NCBI RefSeq assembly: GCF_040939455.1
Contig: NC_134106.1
Location: 42,244,001 to 42,308,000 of the forward strand
Direction of reading: 5' to 3'
Length of the DNA stretch: 64,000 bases
Source: Microcebus murinus
Lineage: Eukaryota; Chordata; Mammalia; Primates; Cheirogaleidae
The number at the start of each line of letters is the position of its first letter. The first letter of the stretch is position 1. The notes beneath the pieces were generated by a model. The model searched no databases. It worked only from the letters and a program-made list of their open reading frames with translations, and was not told where the DNA came from. A program made the position numbers and the translations under genes. This document shows positions 35,966 through 47,407 of this stretch, piece after piece.

Positions 35966-36414
35966 GACTCTGCTAGAAACCAGTCGAGATATGCTGAGGG
36001 AATGCAGTTTCATCCACTTTTGGAAAACAAATGAGGGTAATTTTTGAGGCAATAAAGACTGAGAAAATCAGGATAATCTACTATGTCTCTGTGTGTGTAT
36101 ATTTTGTAAGGGGCGGTGAGTCTATTAAATCAGAGATCAGAATGAGGTGGAAAGTTAAAAAAGACCAAGCTCACTTAATTTGCTTTGCTAGCTGGCTTCT
36201 ACTCTAACTCCAGAATTGTCAATGAATACAAACTGAATTCAGTGTTTTTTCTTTATATAAATTTCTAAAGCACACAGAAAAAAGATTTCTATACTCTTCA
36301 ATAACCTTTTCTCAAACAGGTCCATAAAAGATCTCTGCTATTCCATCTCTGAAATAACTGGTGTGTTATTGTGTCCAAAGCTGCAGTAAATTATAAAGGT
36401 ACTTGAACTTTAAG

Positions 36415-36600
36415 TCAAGAGATATTATTTTAAATCCCAATTCTTTCATTAACTTGTTGTGTAATTATAGAACTCAATTCACTATACCCTCTGAATTTCA
36501 GTTTTCTCATATATATATATAATGGAGATGATACTCTTTTCACAGGGTTGTCATAAATATTAAACTCTTATGTATAAATAACAGTGATTAACAGATAACA
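36415..36600 (+). mobile_element. MIR SINE, sense
   Basis: TTAAATCCCAATTCTTTCATT, TTTCAGTTTTCTCATATA and GGGTTGTCATAAATATTAAA give the MIR sense order. An (AT) run at 36510-36521 grew inside. Confidence 0.7.
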
Positions 36601-36819
36601 ATAAATGGTTTGATGATAGGTCTTTTTTGTTTAGTTAATTACTAATTTTAAAAGAGGTCCATTTTGAATAGATGATACATTTTCAAAATTTAGAGGATGG
36701 TAAAAAATAATTATCAACAAAATCATATTGAAGGATCAAACTTATAACTTGAAAGTTTATCATGAATTTTAGTCCTTGAGGAATAATGTGATTGAACATT
36801 GCATGACAGTTGCATTCAT

Positions 36820-37230
36820 TTTTGCATTGCTTCTCTAACAAATCACCACAATTTTAGCAGCTTAAACCAGCACAAGTTCATTAGATCAAAGCTGTATAGA
36901 CCTGGAGTCTCATCTTAAAACCTGGTTTTACCTCATTCAGATTTTGGCAGAATTCAGTTCCTTATGGATATATAACTAAAGTCTCTACGTCCTAGTGGAG
37001 TAGGGAGTGTAGTCAGGGAGTACAGTCAGCTACACAAGCACTCCTGCATTCCCTGCCTTGTGGCCACCTTCATCTTCAATGTTGAATTCCTCTACACTAC
37101 CCTTTTAAGGGCTCTCTTGATTAGATCAGGCTCACCCTGGATAATGTCCCTATTTTAGGGTCATTTGATTTGGTACTTAATTCATCTGCAAATCTATTCA
37201 CAGGAGTACCTAGACTAGTGTTTGAATAAC
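36820..37230 (-). mobile_element. MLT1-type (ERVL-MaLR) LTR, antisense
   Basis: TAACAAATCACCACAATTTTAGC, CTTGTGGCCACCTTCATCTTC, CACCCTGGATAATGTCCC and TTCATCTGCAAATCTATTCACAGG fall in the order of an antisense MLT1. It is the same class as the element at 22280-23135, which is in sense orientation. Confidence 0.7.
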
Positions 37231-37934
37231 TGAGGCAAGTTGTATGTGTACTAGGGGTGGTAATCTTGAGAAACCAGTTGAGATTTCTGCCTACCTCAGG
37301 GGTCATGCAGTATGTTTCCCATTGCTAGAATGTGCAATAAAATTGCTTTTGGAATGTTCTTCCCGAACCAGTGGCTTGGACTGTTCACCCTCTCTGCCAC
37401 TTTTTTGTGTGAAAATGCTTGAGCTCGTCAAGCAGCTGCCACTGATGAGTGCCACTGTCCAAATCCAAGAGAGTTTACAATCCTGAATCCAGACAAAAGT
37501 CCAAACACATATTCTATTGACTTAATTTTATACTCCTTAGCCTGGAGCTTGGATTCACTCTTGAAATATTGAGACTCTTTCTCATACAACACACATGCAC
37601 AAATTAGGTTTTTGTCTCATACATAAGTGGGGTCCGAAAAGTGGTGAAATAAAGTTAAACCTTCATAAGTCAGAAGAACATTTCTTGAAATCTAGATATT
37701 AGTTAAGGACAGAGAGACAAATTCCAAATATGGTGGCCACCATTTTCTTTCCCTGGATTTATTGCAAAGAATGAGAGGGGTCAGATTCAGGTGAAGCTAA
37801 GATCAGTACTCAGTCAGACATTAAAAGAAAATTTAATGTGAGTGATGGTTCCATGATGTTTCATTGTCCCCCTCTATGAATATTCATAAGTGCTGACCTT
37901 GTAAAGGCTTAGAAGAATGTTTGTCAGAGTTCTG
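37231..37934. other. Unclassified DNA
   Basis: No gene or named repeat is recognised. Confidence 0.5.
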
Positions 37935-38441
37935 TCTGTGTGCTATCTGGATCTGAATATCTGAAGATGATTGTTAAAATGCAAATATCTTGTCCTTTAC
38001 AAAAGACCTGCCAAGCCAGAGTCCCCAAGGCTAGGATTCAAGGATCAATCTGAATTTTTTTTTTTTTTAATTTCAAAATACTAAAGGGGTAAAAATGCTT
38101 TTGTTACCTAGATACCTTGTGTAATGCTTAAGTCAGGGCTTTTGGTGTGCTTGTCACCAAAATAATGTTCCTTGTAGCCAAAGTTTTTAACCTTTACACT
38201 ACTCCCCTTCTCTCCCTTTCTTGGTTTCTAATGTCCTTTATATCTCTTTTTGCCCATGTATACACATCATTTAGTCCCCTCTTATTAAAAAGAACATATG
38301 GTGTTTGGTTTTCTATTCCTGGGATACTTCATTTAGGATAATGGTCTCCAGTTCCTTCCAAGTTGCTGCAAATGACATTATTTTATTCCTTTTTATGACC
38401 AAGTAGTACTCCATGATGCATGTATACCACATTTTCTTTAT

Positions 38442-41400
38442 TTACTCTTGAATTGATGGGTGCTTAGGTTGATTCCAATTAATTTGCAAGTGTGAATTGT
38501 GCTGTGATAAACATTCGAGTGCAAGTGTCTTTTTTATATAAAATGGCTTATTGTCCTCTGGGTAGATAGTGGGGTAGACAGAATGGGAGAAATTGCAGCA
38601 TCTGATAGTAGGTTGACATTTATTTCTTTGAGGAATCTCTATACTGGTTTCCATAGAGGTTGTACTAATTTGCAGTACCACTGAGAGTGTATAGGCATTC
38701 CCTTCTCTCTGCACCCACTCCAGCATCCACTGTTTTTGACTTTTTAATAATGGCTATTCTGACAAGGATAGGTGGTATCTCATTGAAGTTTTAATTTGCA
38801 CTTTCCTGATCATTAGTGATATTGAGCATTTTTTCATATGTTTGTTGACCATTTGTCTATCTTCTTTTGAAGAAGCTCTGTTCATGTCTTTTGTTAATGG
38901 GTTTTTTTTTCATGCTGACATCTTTGAGTTCCATGTAGATTCTAGATATTAGTCCTTTATTGGATATATACTTTATGAATATTTTCTCCCATTCTGTAGG
39001 TTGTCTATTCACTCTGTTGATTATGTTCTGAGTCTTAGTCATAAATTCTTTGCCCTTAGGCCAACATCTGGAAGAGTTTTCCCTTTGTTTTATTCTGGAA
39101 TTTTTATGATTTCATGCCTTTAATTAACTATTTTATCCATCTTAAACTAATTTTTGCATATAGTGAGAGATAGGGGTCCTGTTTCATTCTTTGGCATGTG
39201 GTTATCCAGTATTCCAGCACCATTTATTAAATAGGACTTCCTTTCCCCAGTGTATGTTATTGTCTGATTTGTGGAATAAGTTGGTCATAGCTATATGGAT
39301 TTATTTCTGGGTTCTCTATTCTGTTCTATTGGTCTATGTCTCTATTTTTATACCATTATCATTATGTTTTGGTTACTATAGTCCTGTAGTATTTATATAA
39401 TTTTAAGTCAGTGATGCCTCCAGATTTGTTCTTTTTGCTTAGGATTGCTTAGGCTATTTGGGATCTTTTTTGATTTCATATGAAATTTGGGATTGTTTTT
39501 TCTAATTCTGTAGAAAATGATATTGGCATTTTGATGGGAATTGCATTGAAAATGTAAATAACTTTGGGCAGTATGGACATTTTAAAAGGCAAATGATTTA
39601 TATGATCTGAAGAGAAACCAGAGGATAGTATGGACATTTTAACTCATATTGATTCTTCCAAACTATGAGCATGGGATGTTTTTTCATTTGTTTTGTGTCA
39701 TCTATGGTTTCTTTCATCAGTGTTTTGTAGTTCTCTTGTAGATGTCTTTTACCTCCTAGGGTAAGTATATTCTTAAGTATTTTATTTTCTTTGTAGCTTT
39801 TGTGAATGGTATTGAGTCCTTGATTTTATTCTCAGTTTGACTATTATTAATATATATAATAGATATGCTACTGATTTATGTATATTGATTTTGTAACCTG
39901 AGACTTTGCTGATTTAATATATGAATTCTATGAGTATTTTGGAGGAGTCTTTAGGGTTTTCTAGATACAAGATCATGTTGTCACTAAACAGGGATAGCTT
40001 TACCTTCTCTTTCTAGGTTGGATTCCCTTTATTCTTTCTCTTACTGGTTGCTCTGGCTAGGACATTCAATATTATGTCAAATAGAACTGATGACTGTGAG
40101 CCCCCTTGTCCCAGTTCTTAGGGAGAATGCTTCAACTTTTCCCCACTGAGTATGATATTGGCTGTGGGTCTGTCACATATGGCTTTTATAATTTTTATTA
40201 TGTTCCTTTTATGCCTAGTTTGTTGAGGGTTGTTATCATGAAAGGGTGCTGAATTTTATCTATTGCTTTTCTATGTCTATTAACATGTTGGTGCTGTCTT
40301 TATTTTTGTTTCTGTTTCTGTTTTGAATCACACTTATTGATTTGCATATGTTAAACTATCCTTGCATCCTTTAGATGAAACCCACTTGACTGTGGTGGAT
40401 TATCTTTTTTATGTGTTGTTAAATTTGTTTTTCTAGTATTTTGTTAAGAGTTTTGCATCTGTGTTCATAAGGGATATTGATTTCAGTTTTATTGTTTCGT
40501 TGTGTCCTTTCCTGGCTTTTGTATCAAAGTGATACTGGCTTCATAGAATGAGTTACGGAGGATTCCCTCCTTTTCTATGTTATAAAATAATTTCTGTAGA
40601 ATAATAGTTTTTCTTTGTAGGTCTTGTAGAATTTGGCTATGGATCCTTCTGATCCAGGGCTTTTCATGTCGGGAGATTTTTTTTACTGTTTCATTCGATC
40701 TCACTGCTCATTATTGGTCTGTTTAAGATCTCTATTTTTTCCTGACTCTGGCTTGGGAAGTTGTATGTTTCCAGAAATTTATCCATTTCCTCTAGGCTTT
40801 CTAGTTTGTTTGCATAAAGGTTTTTGTAGTATTCACTTACGGTGTTTTGTATTTCTGTGATGTCAGTTGTAATATCTTCTATTCATTTCTGATTGAGCTT
40901 ATTTAAGTTCTTTCTCTTCTATGTCTGGATAATCTGGCTGCTAGTCCATCATTTTTGTTTATCATTTAAAAAAACAACTTTTTGTTTCATCAATCCTTTG
41001 TCTTGCTTTTTTAAAATTTCCATTTCTTTTTTTAAAATTTTTCTTTTTGAGACAGAGTCTCACTTTGTTACCCGGGCTAGAGTGAGTGCCGTGGCATCAG
41101 CCTAGCTCACCTCAAACTCCTGGACTTAAGCGATCCTTCTGCCTCAGCATCCCAAGTAGCTGGGACTACAGGCACCACCATGCCCGGCTAATTTTTTCTA
41201 TATATATTAGTTGGCCAATTAATTTCTTTCTATTTATGGTAGAGACAGGGTCTTGCTCATGCTAGTTTCGAACTCCTGACCTCGAGCAATCCTCCCGCCT
41301 CGGCGTCCTAGAATGCTAGGATTACAGGCCTGAGCCACCGTACTGGCCCATTTCTTTTAGTTTATTTTGACCTTTGTTATTTCTTTTCTTCTGCTGGCTT

Positions 41401-41763
41401 TGGCTTTGGTTTGTTCTTCTTTCTCTAGTTCCTTGAGATGTGTCAATAGGTTGTTAATTTGTGATCTTTATGTCTTTTCGATATAGGCATTAAAGGCTAT
41501 AAACTTCCCCATAGCACTGCTTTTTCCGTATGAAGGCTTGTGTCTCCTTTGTCATTCAGTTTGAGAATTCTTTTGATTTCCATCTTAATTTCATCATTGA
41601 CCCAAGGATAATTCAACAGTAGGTTGTTTAATATTCATGACTTTGAATAGATTTGAGTGTTTCTCTTGGAATTGATTTCTAGTTTTATTCTGCTGTGGTC
41701 TGAGAGGATACATGATTTCGATTTTTTTGAATATCCTTAGACTTGTTTTGTGGCCCAACATAT
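38442..41763 (-). pseudogene. L1 ORF2 remnant (antisense)
   Basis: Fragments of ORF2 protein read on the minus strand, for example [20 protein letters not shown] around 39010 and [16 protein letters not shown] around 40500. Stops, small deletions and the Alu at 41031-41347 break the frame. No segment over about 100 codons stays open. Confidence 0.85.
41020..41358 (-). mobile_element. Full-length lemur-type Alu, antisense, with 11-bp target duplications
   Basis: CCATTTCTTTT at 41020-41030 and 41348-41358 is the target duplication. Reading backwards, the element starts GGCCAGTACGGTGGCTC and holds a Pol III B-box-like GTTCGAAAC. Both monomers are present. The linker, antisense TTGGCCAATTAATTTC at 41211-41226, is what I associate with lemur Alus. 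Few changes from a consensus are visible, and it lies inside the L1, so it is the youngest layer of the nest. Confidence 0.95.
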
Positions 41764-41830
41764 GATCAATCTGTATTGACAACATGCTTCCCAGATAATT
41801 CTAATCTCCACTGATTTGGAGAGTTGGGAT

Positions 41831-42600
41831 TATCGAAAATATTTCTAATTCATTTCAGTTTATTAATCACAAAGTTTGACTACTTAAAGCCCTACACAGA
41901 AAATAAGAAATATGGATTAAACTTCAAGTTTTAAGCTCTGAATCATCTTTCCTAGTTTGGAGAGCATTCTGATGACTTAGTGTCTCCTGAGTCATCTTAA
42001 CATGATGTTGTTATCAATAACATTTTGTGTCAGCAGGGCTTTTATAAATTACTAGACTATTTTTTAAAAAAATTTTATAGATGATAAAATTAAAGCCTAA
42101 AAAGTTTAAGTGACTTTCAACTTTGAGCTATATTGGGGAGATGATGACTTGAAAAAATGTTCAAGATATGAATTTCTGTGATTGTTCCAGTGTGTCATAC
42201 TGCTTATATTTTTATGTAAATCTAGCCAACATTAAAACACTGCCTCATAAAGAAAACTACTAAAATTTAAGACCACCATCTATGATCTTTTTTTTTATCT
42301 TGAAGGCATATACCATGACTTTTCAAAATTTCAATTCTTCCCTGGTATACAACCAGCAATCTGTGGGCTTTTAAAATAGATTAGGCGATAATACTACATT
42401 TTGGTTTGTATCCAATAAAATAACACCAATATAAAGTGCTTTATTTTTCTTTAGCACTTTAAATGCTCCATATGTCATCCTTGGTGTATTTAAATCTCAT
42501 TTTGTTTTATATGCAATTTTTAATAATTTAGGTTGCAAATATCTAATGTTTTAGATTTATTTGTCCTGTCATATTTCTAAGTAGATTTTGCTTACAGTTT
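41831..42600. other. Unclassified AT-rich DNA
   Basis: A possible MIR scrap is near 42070-42125 (GATGATAAAATTAAAGCC). Nothing else is recognised. Confidence 0.5.
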
Positions 42601-42601
42601 A

Positions 42602-43027
42602 AAGGCGCCCGAGTGAGGCACGGGTGCACAAGAGGGAGTTCCGGTGGGAGGCCAGTACTGAGGGCCGGCGCCTTCACCATGGCTTCAGCTGAGCTGGACT
42701 ACACCATCGAGATCCCGGATCAGCCCTGCTGGAGCCAGAGTATGGAACAAGAGAACAGCCTCAGCCAAGGTGGGAAGGAGGCGGGGACTCGACAGCCTGT
42801 GGTGATTCTCTTGGGATGGGGTGGCTGCAGGGACAAGTACCTTGCCAAGTACGGCGCCATCTACCACAAAAGGGGCTGCATCGTGATCCGATACACAGCC
42901 CTGTGGCACATGGTCTTCTTCTCCGAGTCCTTGGGCATCCCTTCACTTCGTGTTTTGGCCCAAAAGCTGCTGTAGCTACTTTTTGATTATGAGATTGAGA
43001 AGGAGCCCCTGCTCTTCCACGTCTTCC
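42602..43027 (+). pseudogene. TMEM53: Truncated TMEM53 processed pseudogene
   Basis: TMEM53 is a small transmembrane protein of the DUF829 family found at the nuclear envelope. The ATG at 42679-42681 opens a frame that keeps its N-terminus ([19 protein letters not shown]), the [12 protein letters not shown] block, the [12 protein letters not shown] block and [20 protein letters not shown] codon that is glutamate in my memory of the human protein is TAG at 42973-42975. After it the old frame resumes (LFDYEIEKEPLLFHVF) and homology stops near 43027. Roughly the last two thirds of the gene is absent. Relative to the human protein there are about four extra codons after CWSQ (SMEQ), perhaps from an alternative splice acceptor. 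About 77 bp upstream look like the 5'UTR. It is GC-rich in AT-rich surroundings. No intron is evident over the part present, consistent with retrotransposition, but no poly(A) tail follows, so loss of the 3' part by deletion is possible. Confidence 0.9.
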
Positions 43028-45380
43028 ATAATTTTTGTAACTCAAAATTATTTGGTTTTATTTCAGTGAATAGCAATGTTTCTATTTTCACATTATCAAT
43101 ATTTTATCCTTATATACAGCTCTATGGTGCAAAAGCATGAAATAATTAAAAAATTCACTGCATTGGAGTGTGATAAAACATTTTAAAATGTCTCTCTTTT
43201 GTGACAAGGTCAGGATAGGATCATTTTAGTGATGGTGACTCTAAACCACAACACCCAGATTGCCTCTAAATTTTCTATATTCCAATATATTTGTCAGTTT
43301 ATCTTATTGTATAACAGAATTGTTACCAATCACAGGTTCACTGAGATTAACAAGATTTCTTTATAAATTAAATATGTTTTGGAGGTTAAGAAACTATCAC
43401 TTATTCCATATTATTGATTAATTGAGATTATTTTCCTCTAGTTCTTGTGTAAATTTGTTTTGGAATTTTGGCTGATGGAAGAGGATGGAACATGGAATTC
43501 TGGAATAAAAAAAAATTGGGGGAATAGGGCAAGTCTAGCCAGGGTGGCATAATCAGGGTCTTTGAACAGTATGTAGCAACAAGGAAATCGCAGAGGACTT
43601 TTAGAGATAGGGATGTGTGTGGGGGTGTGTGTAGGTTTGTGTATATGTATGTGAGATAGGGAGAGAGAGACTAAAAGGTTAATGGGTAGGTGCTTGCCAG
43701 TTCTCTGGCTCTTATCCCAGGCTTCATTGGATGCAATGGATTTCCAATTAAAGTTACTTTCCAAGAAGATGACATTCAATTCAATTTCAAAAATATAGTC
43801 ATTGTTTTTCTACTATATGTAAAGCATATGATAACTCAGGAAAACAAATAAATAAACAAGCAGTGCTAATTTTCCCATACCTTTAAAGCTAGTCCAAATA
43901 AGAAGACATATAACAATTTAATTTTATCAACCTATTTAATAAAACCACAGAGCTTTTATAACTGGAAGAAACTTAAGACATGATAGATTCTAATTCTCTC
44001 AGCCCATAAAAAAAAGAACCTCAGTACAAACAAGACAAGTGATTTGCCAAGAGTCCCAGCGAAATCTCCCAATGTTATCCATGTATTCAAAATTGACTTA
44101 TATGGATAAGAAAAAAAGTGAGTTAAAAAGTCAGGCCCGAGGTACACCATGCTGGCTATTATTCCAAATTTGTTTATGAGCAACTAATTTAATTTGATTT
44201 GCAACTTGCTACAGAATCTCTTTGACCCTAGCTTGGCTTTGAGACACATTATGAACTGTTGATTCATTTTTCATCAAGGTGAGGCTATAAAAGGTTTTTC
44301 TTCTCTCTTAGAAATTCCCCAATTTCCCCAACTTATTGTGAAAACAAATGAGAAGTTAGTCATTATCAGAGTAATTTCCAAAGTTGCCTTCAGACTGGAT
44401 GCTAAGGCTACAAAATTAGTCAACTGGCAAATTCTAAACCATAGTTCACAATCAAGGCCAATTAGAAATTCTTAACATCTGCCATGAGCCTCATACACAT
44501 GTCTAATCAGAGCAAGAGCCATGTTCTCCATACAATTGTTGAGTGCAAAAAAATTTTGAGCAGCTTCTTAAAATCTCTCTTAAAATGATTACAACATAAC
44601 TCAAGATAGACCTGACTTATTTCAAATAAATGGACTATTGTAAAACACCTAAAATCTGAATGCTCATCGTTTTCATTACAGAAGATTATCTTATAATTTA
44701 TTCCCAAGCCACAGAAGTCTTCACTTTTTTGTTTTTGGTCATCTCAATTTACGAATCTTTCTCTTATCAAATGAATGTGAGCGAAAGACATTCTTGTCAC
44801 TCAGTGACACCAATTTACTCCAATCCTACAAATTTCCCCAGAAATTTCTTCCTGGTTAAAGTCTCGACTTCTTAAATCTATTCTTGTTAAGTTTCACTTC
44901 TTTAGTCTCTGTGTATAATGAGTCTCAATACACAATGACTCTCAGGTGAAGGATTAAGGCAGCTCTGAGCTTTCCAGCAGAAGTATCTCACTCTGTCTTG
45001 TTAAGGTGACCTGCAGAATATTAGCTACACTATGAAATCATGAAATCTTAGGTTCCAAGGTGTACATGCATCTGGATTTACTGATCTTCTCAATCATTTA
45101 ACTTAATGAATAAATATCTTGTTTTGGAGCAGGCCAAGATGTAGTAACTTGAGTGTAGATCCTGTAATTTTCCTGTCTGACTTTAACAACAAATAATTAT
45201 AATACATCAACCTCTCTCTGTCCAAAGTTTGAAGGTTATTTTCATTTATATATCCAGAAAAAACAACATACATATTAACTTGCTAATCATTCTTTCTAAC
45301 TTCTATGGAAAATATAAGAAAACCTTAGAAGGGAATATGTTGCTATAGTGGAAAGAAGGTGAATCACAGAACAGACAAAA
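43028..45380. other. Unclassified AT-rich DNA
   Basis: No gene or named repeat is recognised. A GT/GA-rich stretch lies at 43613-43671 and hosts a spurious minus-strand ORF. Confidence 0.5.
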
Positions 45381-45384
45381 CTTG

Positions 45385-45595
45385 GCTCAAATTCTGGTTC
45401 TAAAACCAATTAGCTTTTGACATATGAAAAATTGGCTATCCCTTTTAATCTGTTTCCTTATTTATAAAATTAGAATGCTAGCAACTGCCATGTAAGTCAG
45501 TCCTCTAGATTAAAATATTTAAGATATGTGAAGTATAATACCTGTGACATATGGAGGTATGCAATAATAAATGTTAATTAGTTCTTCTATTTCCA
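45385..45595 (+). mobile_element. MIR SINE, sense
   Basis: TGGCTCAAATTCTGGTTCTAA, ATCTGTTTCCTTATTTATAAAAT and the ATGCAATAATAAATG tail follow the MIR sense order. Confidence 0.7.
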
Positions 45596-47047
45596 CTTCC
45601 TTCTTCACAAATTGAAAAAAATGTTGAAAATAATGCTTACTATGAACACTGAGCAATCTATATGCATAATTACTGTAGTAATACCGTTGTGTATGTATAA
45701 AGGCAACATGGAAGGATTATCCTTGTTTATTAATGATCAGCTATAAATGCAAGACAGACATATTATGGAGAGCTGTATATTTTGATATCTATATCGGGTT
45801 TTTAATATTTCTTCAGATTCTCTTTCACTATACCATAACAAGAATTAATACTCAAATGTATAGGTAAAATTCTACATGCAAAGAAAAGTTTTATGAAGTT
45901 AGAGTTAGATATCTATTGGGTTAAATTATCAAAATTGCCTAGCTCAACAAAATTTGTGATGTCGTAACCTTTATGTCTTGCCTTTGAACACTCAGCAGAA
46001 ATCAAGTGGCAAATTTGTCAAGTAAATAATTAAAGAACTATAGATAGCAAAATTTACCTCTGTAGGCAAATTTGTCATAGCACTGACAAAAATACCAGGT
46101 CTCAAATTGAGCTCAGCAGAAGGCTGTAGGATAAAGTGACAGGTAATTATGGAGAGAACATAATAATTGTCTTTAAGTATCCCTAGAAATATTGGGGTTT
46201 GCTTATTTGAGTTTTATTAATGATGATTCTAGAAGGAACATACTACCATATACATGAAATAAAGTTCTAAGATTTAATTAACAAGTGAGGAAGAACTGAT
46301 ATATTCCAATGTTTTATCTTCTTTCTTTGAATATAATTTCAGAATGCATTCAGTAAAATGGTAGTGAATATGCGTGAAAATAATTATGAGCCTTTTTGTT
46401 CCATATATTTGGTATTGATTGATAAAAATTTAGAAGATACTATTTTAACTTTACCTTCCTCTTCCCCTCTACAATTAAACACACACAAGCACACATACAC
46501 ACAGCCACAGGGACACACACATACACACACACAACCAGACTTGATTATGTTTTTATAAGCAGAAGACAGAAGCAGATGGTAGAAACTGTGAATTCCTAGC
46601 AACAGATTTTGAGACCACAATATTATTCTAGCAAAACAACAAAACATACCACTCATGTAAACTGATCAATATATAGCTCATTAATAAGTCCAAATATTTC
46701 TAGCAATTTACTAAATAATTAAATGAGTGGTGATCTAGACATAGTTAAGAATATATCTTGCTTGAGTTTCCACCCTCAGATTATTTTACATTTCCAGAGA
46801 AGATAAAAGAGAAATAAAAATAATTTAATTTCTTTGGCAAGCATAATTACTCAAAAAAGATGAAAGAAAATAGATTTTTTTTAAAAGACAAAACTGAGCA
46901 TGGGGCTACCGTTTACCTAACATAAGGGAAAATTGAAAAACGAAATTGAACAAACAAACAGACAAACAAGAAAGCTACTACTTATCATTCACAAGGGCAA
47001 CTCTAATAGAGATTTTTAGATTTGGAAAACATAAGATTCTAGCCTGT

Positions 47048-47100
<53 letters not shown>

Positions 47101-47297
47101 CATCTTTATTAGCCAGGAAAACAACAAGCCTCCAGAAAAGTAGAAGAAATCAAATACTCGAAGTGCTGAGATACTGAGAGAGAAATTGATATTGTTGTGG
47201 CATTTGTTTGTAATATCAAAGTCTATGTATAGAACCTCAGGCTGATACAAATGAATAATAAACAAGCAGATTATCAAACTATCTTTTTTATCTCTTC
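45596..47297. other. Unclassified DNA with CA-rich tracts
   Basis: No gene is seen. An impure CA tract lies at 46480-46533. GGCAAATTTGTCA appears twice, near 46008 and 46065. Confidence 0.5.
47050..47098. repeat. (AC)n dinucleotide repeat
   Basis: About 24 uninterrupted AC units, a good candidate for length polymorphism. Confidence 0.98.
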
Positions 47298-47407
47298 AAA
47301 ATCTAATGGAGGGGGAGGGGGGAAAATGGACATTTATTGAAACCTTAAAATCTGTACCCCCATAATATGCCAAAATAAAAATAAAATAAAAAAAAAATCT
47401 AATGGAG
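47298..47407 (+). mobile_element. 82-bp ultra-short young L1 with 14-bp target duplications
   Basis: AAAATCTAATGGAG at 47298-47311 and 47394-47407 flanks the last piece of the young L1 3'UTR only: a GGGGGAGGGG-type block, ACATTTATTGAAACCTT, TGTACCCCCATAATATG and an A-rich tail. The A bases at the 3' edge could belong to tail or duplication. It matches the end of the 18-21 kb L1 nearly base for base. Confidence 0.95.

Larger units (their letters stand above)
38043..41773 (-). mobile_element. L1, antisense, 5' truncated, carrying an Alu
   Basis: GATCAATCTG at 38043-38052 and 41764-41773 flanks the copy. A T-run at 38057-38068 is the antisense A-tail. The 3'UTR follows, then ORF2 backwards: the C-terminal part near 38720-38440, then WEKIFI-type text near 39000, the DDM region near 39980-40100 and the upstream part to 41760. 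Many stops are present. It is older than the 18-21 kb copy. Confidence 0.9.
37935..41830 (+). mobile_element. MER5-like element split by the L1 and Alu nest
   Basis: The left part (to 38052) has TTGTTAAAATGCAAATATCTTGTCC and the CAAGGATCAATCTG edge. The right part (from 41774) has CAACATGCTTCCCAGATAATTCTAAT and continues to about 41830. Joined across the L1 they follow MER5-family order. The outer edges are uncertain. Confidence 0.55.

Noticed and set aside
42602..42990. GC-rich patch as a CpG-island promoter of a live gene
   Set aside because: The GC content is explained by the TMEM53 copy, which has a premature stop and no 3' part.
47047..47277. 76-codon open frame ending in repeated Cys-Val
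   Set aside because: The repeat is the (AC)n microsatellite read in frame.
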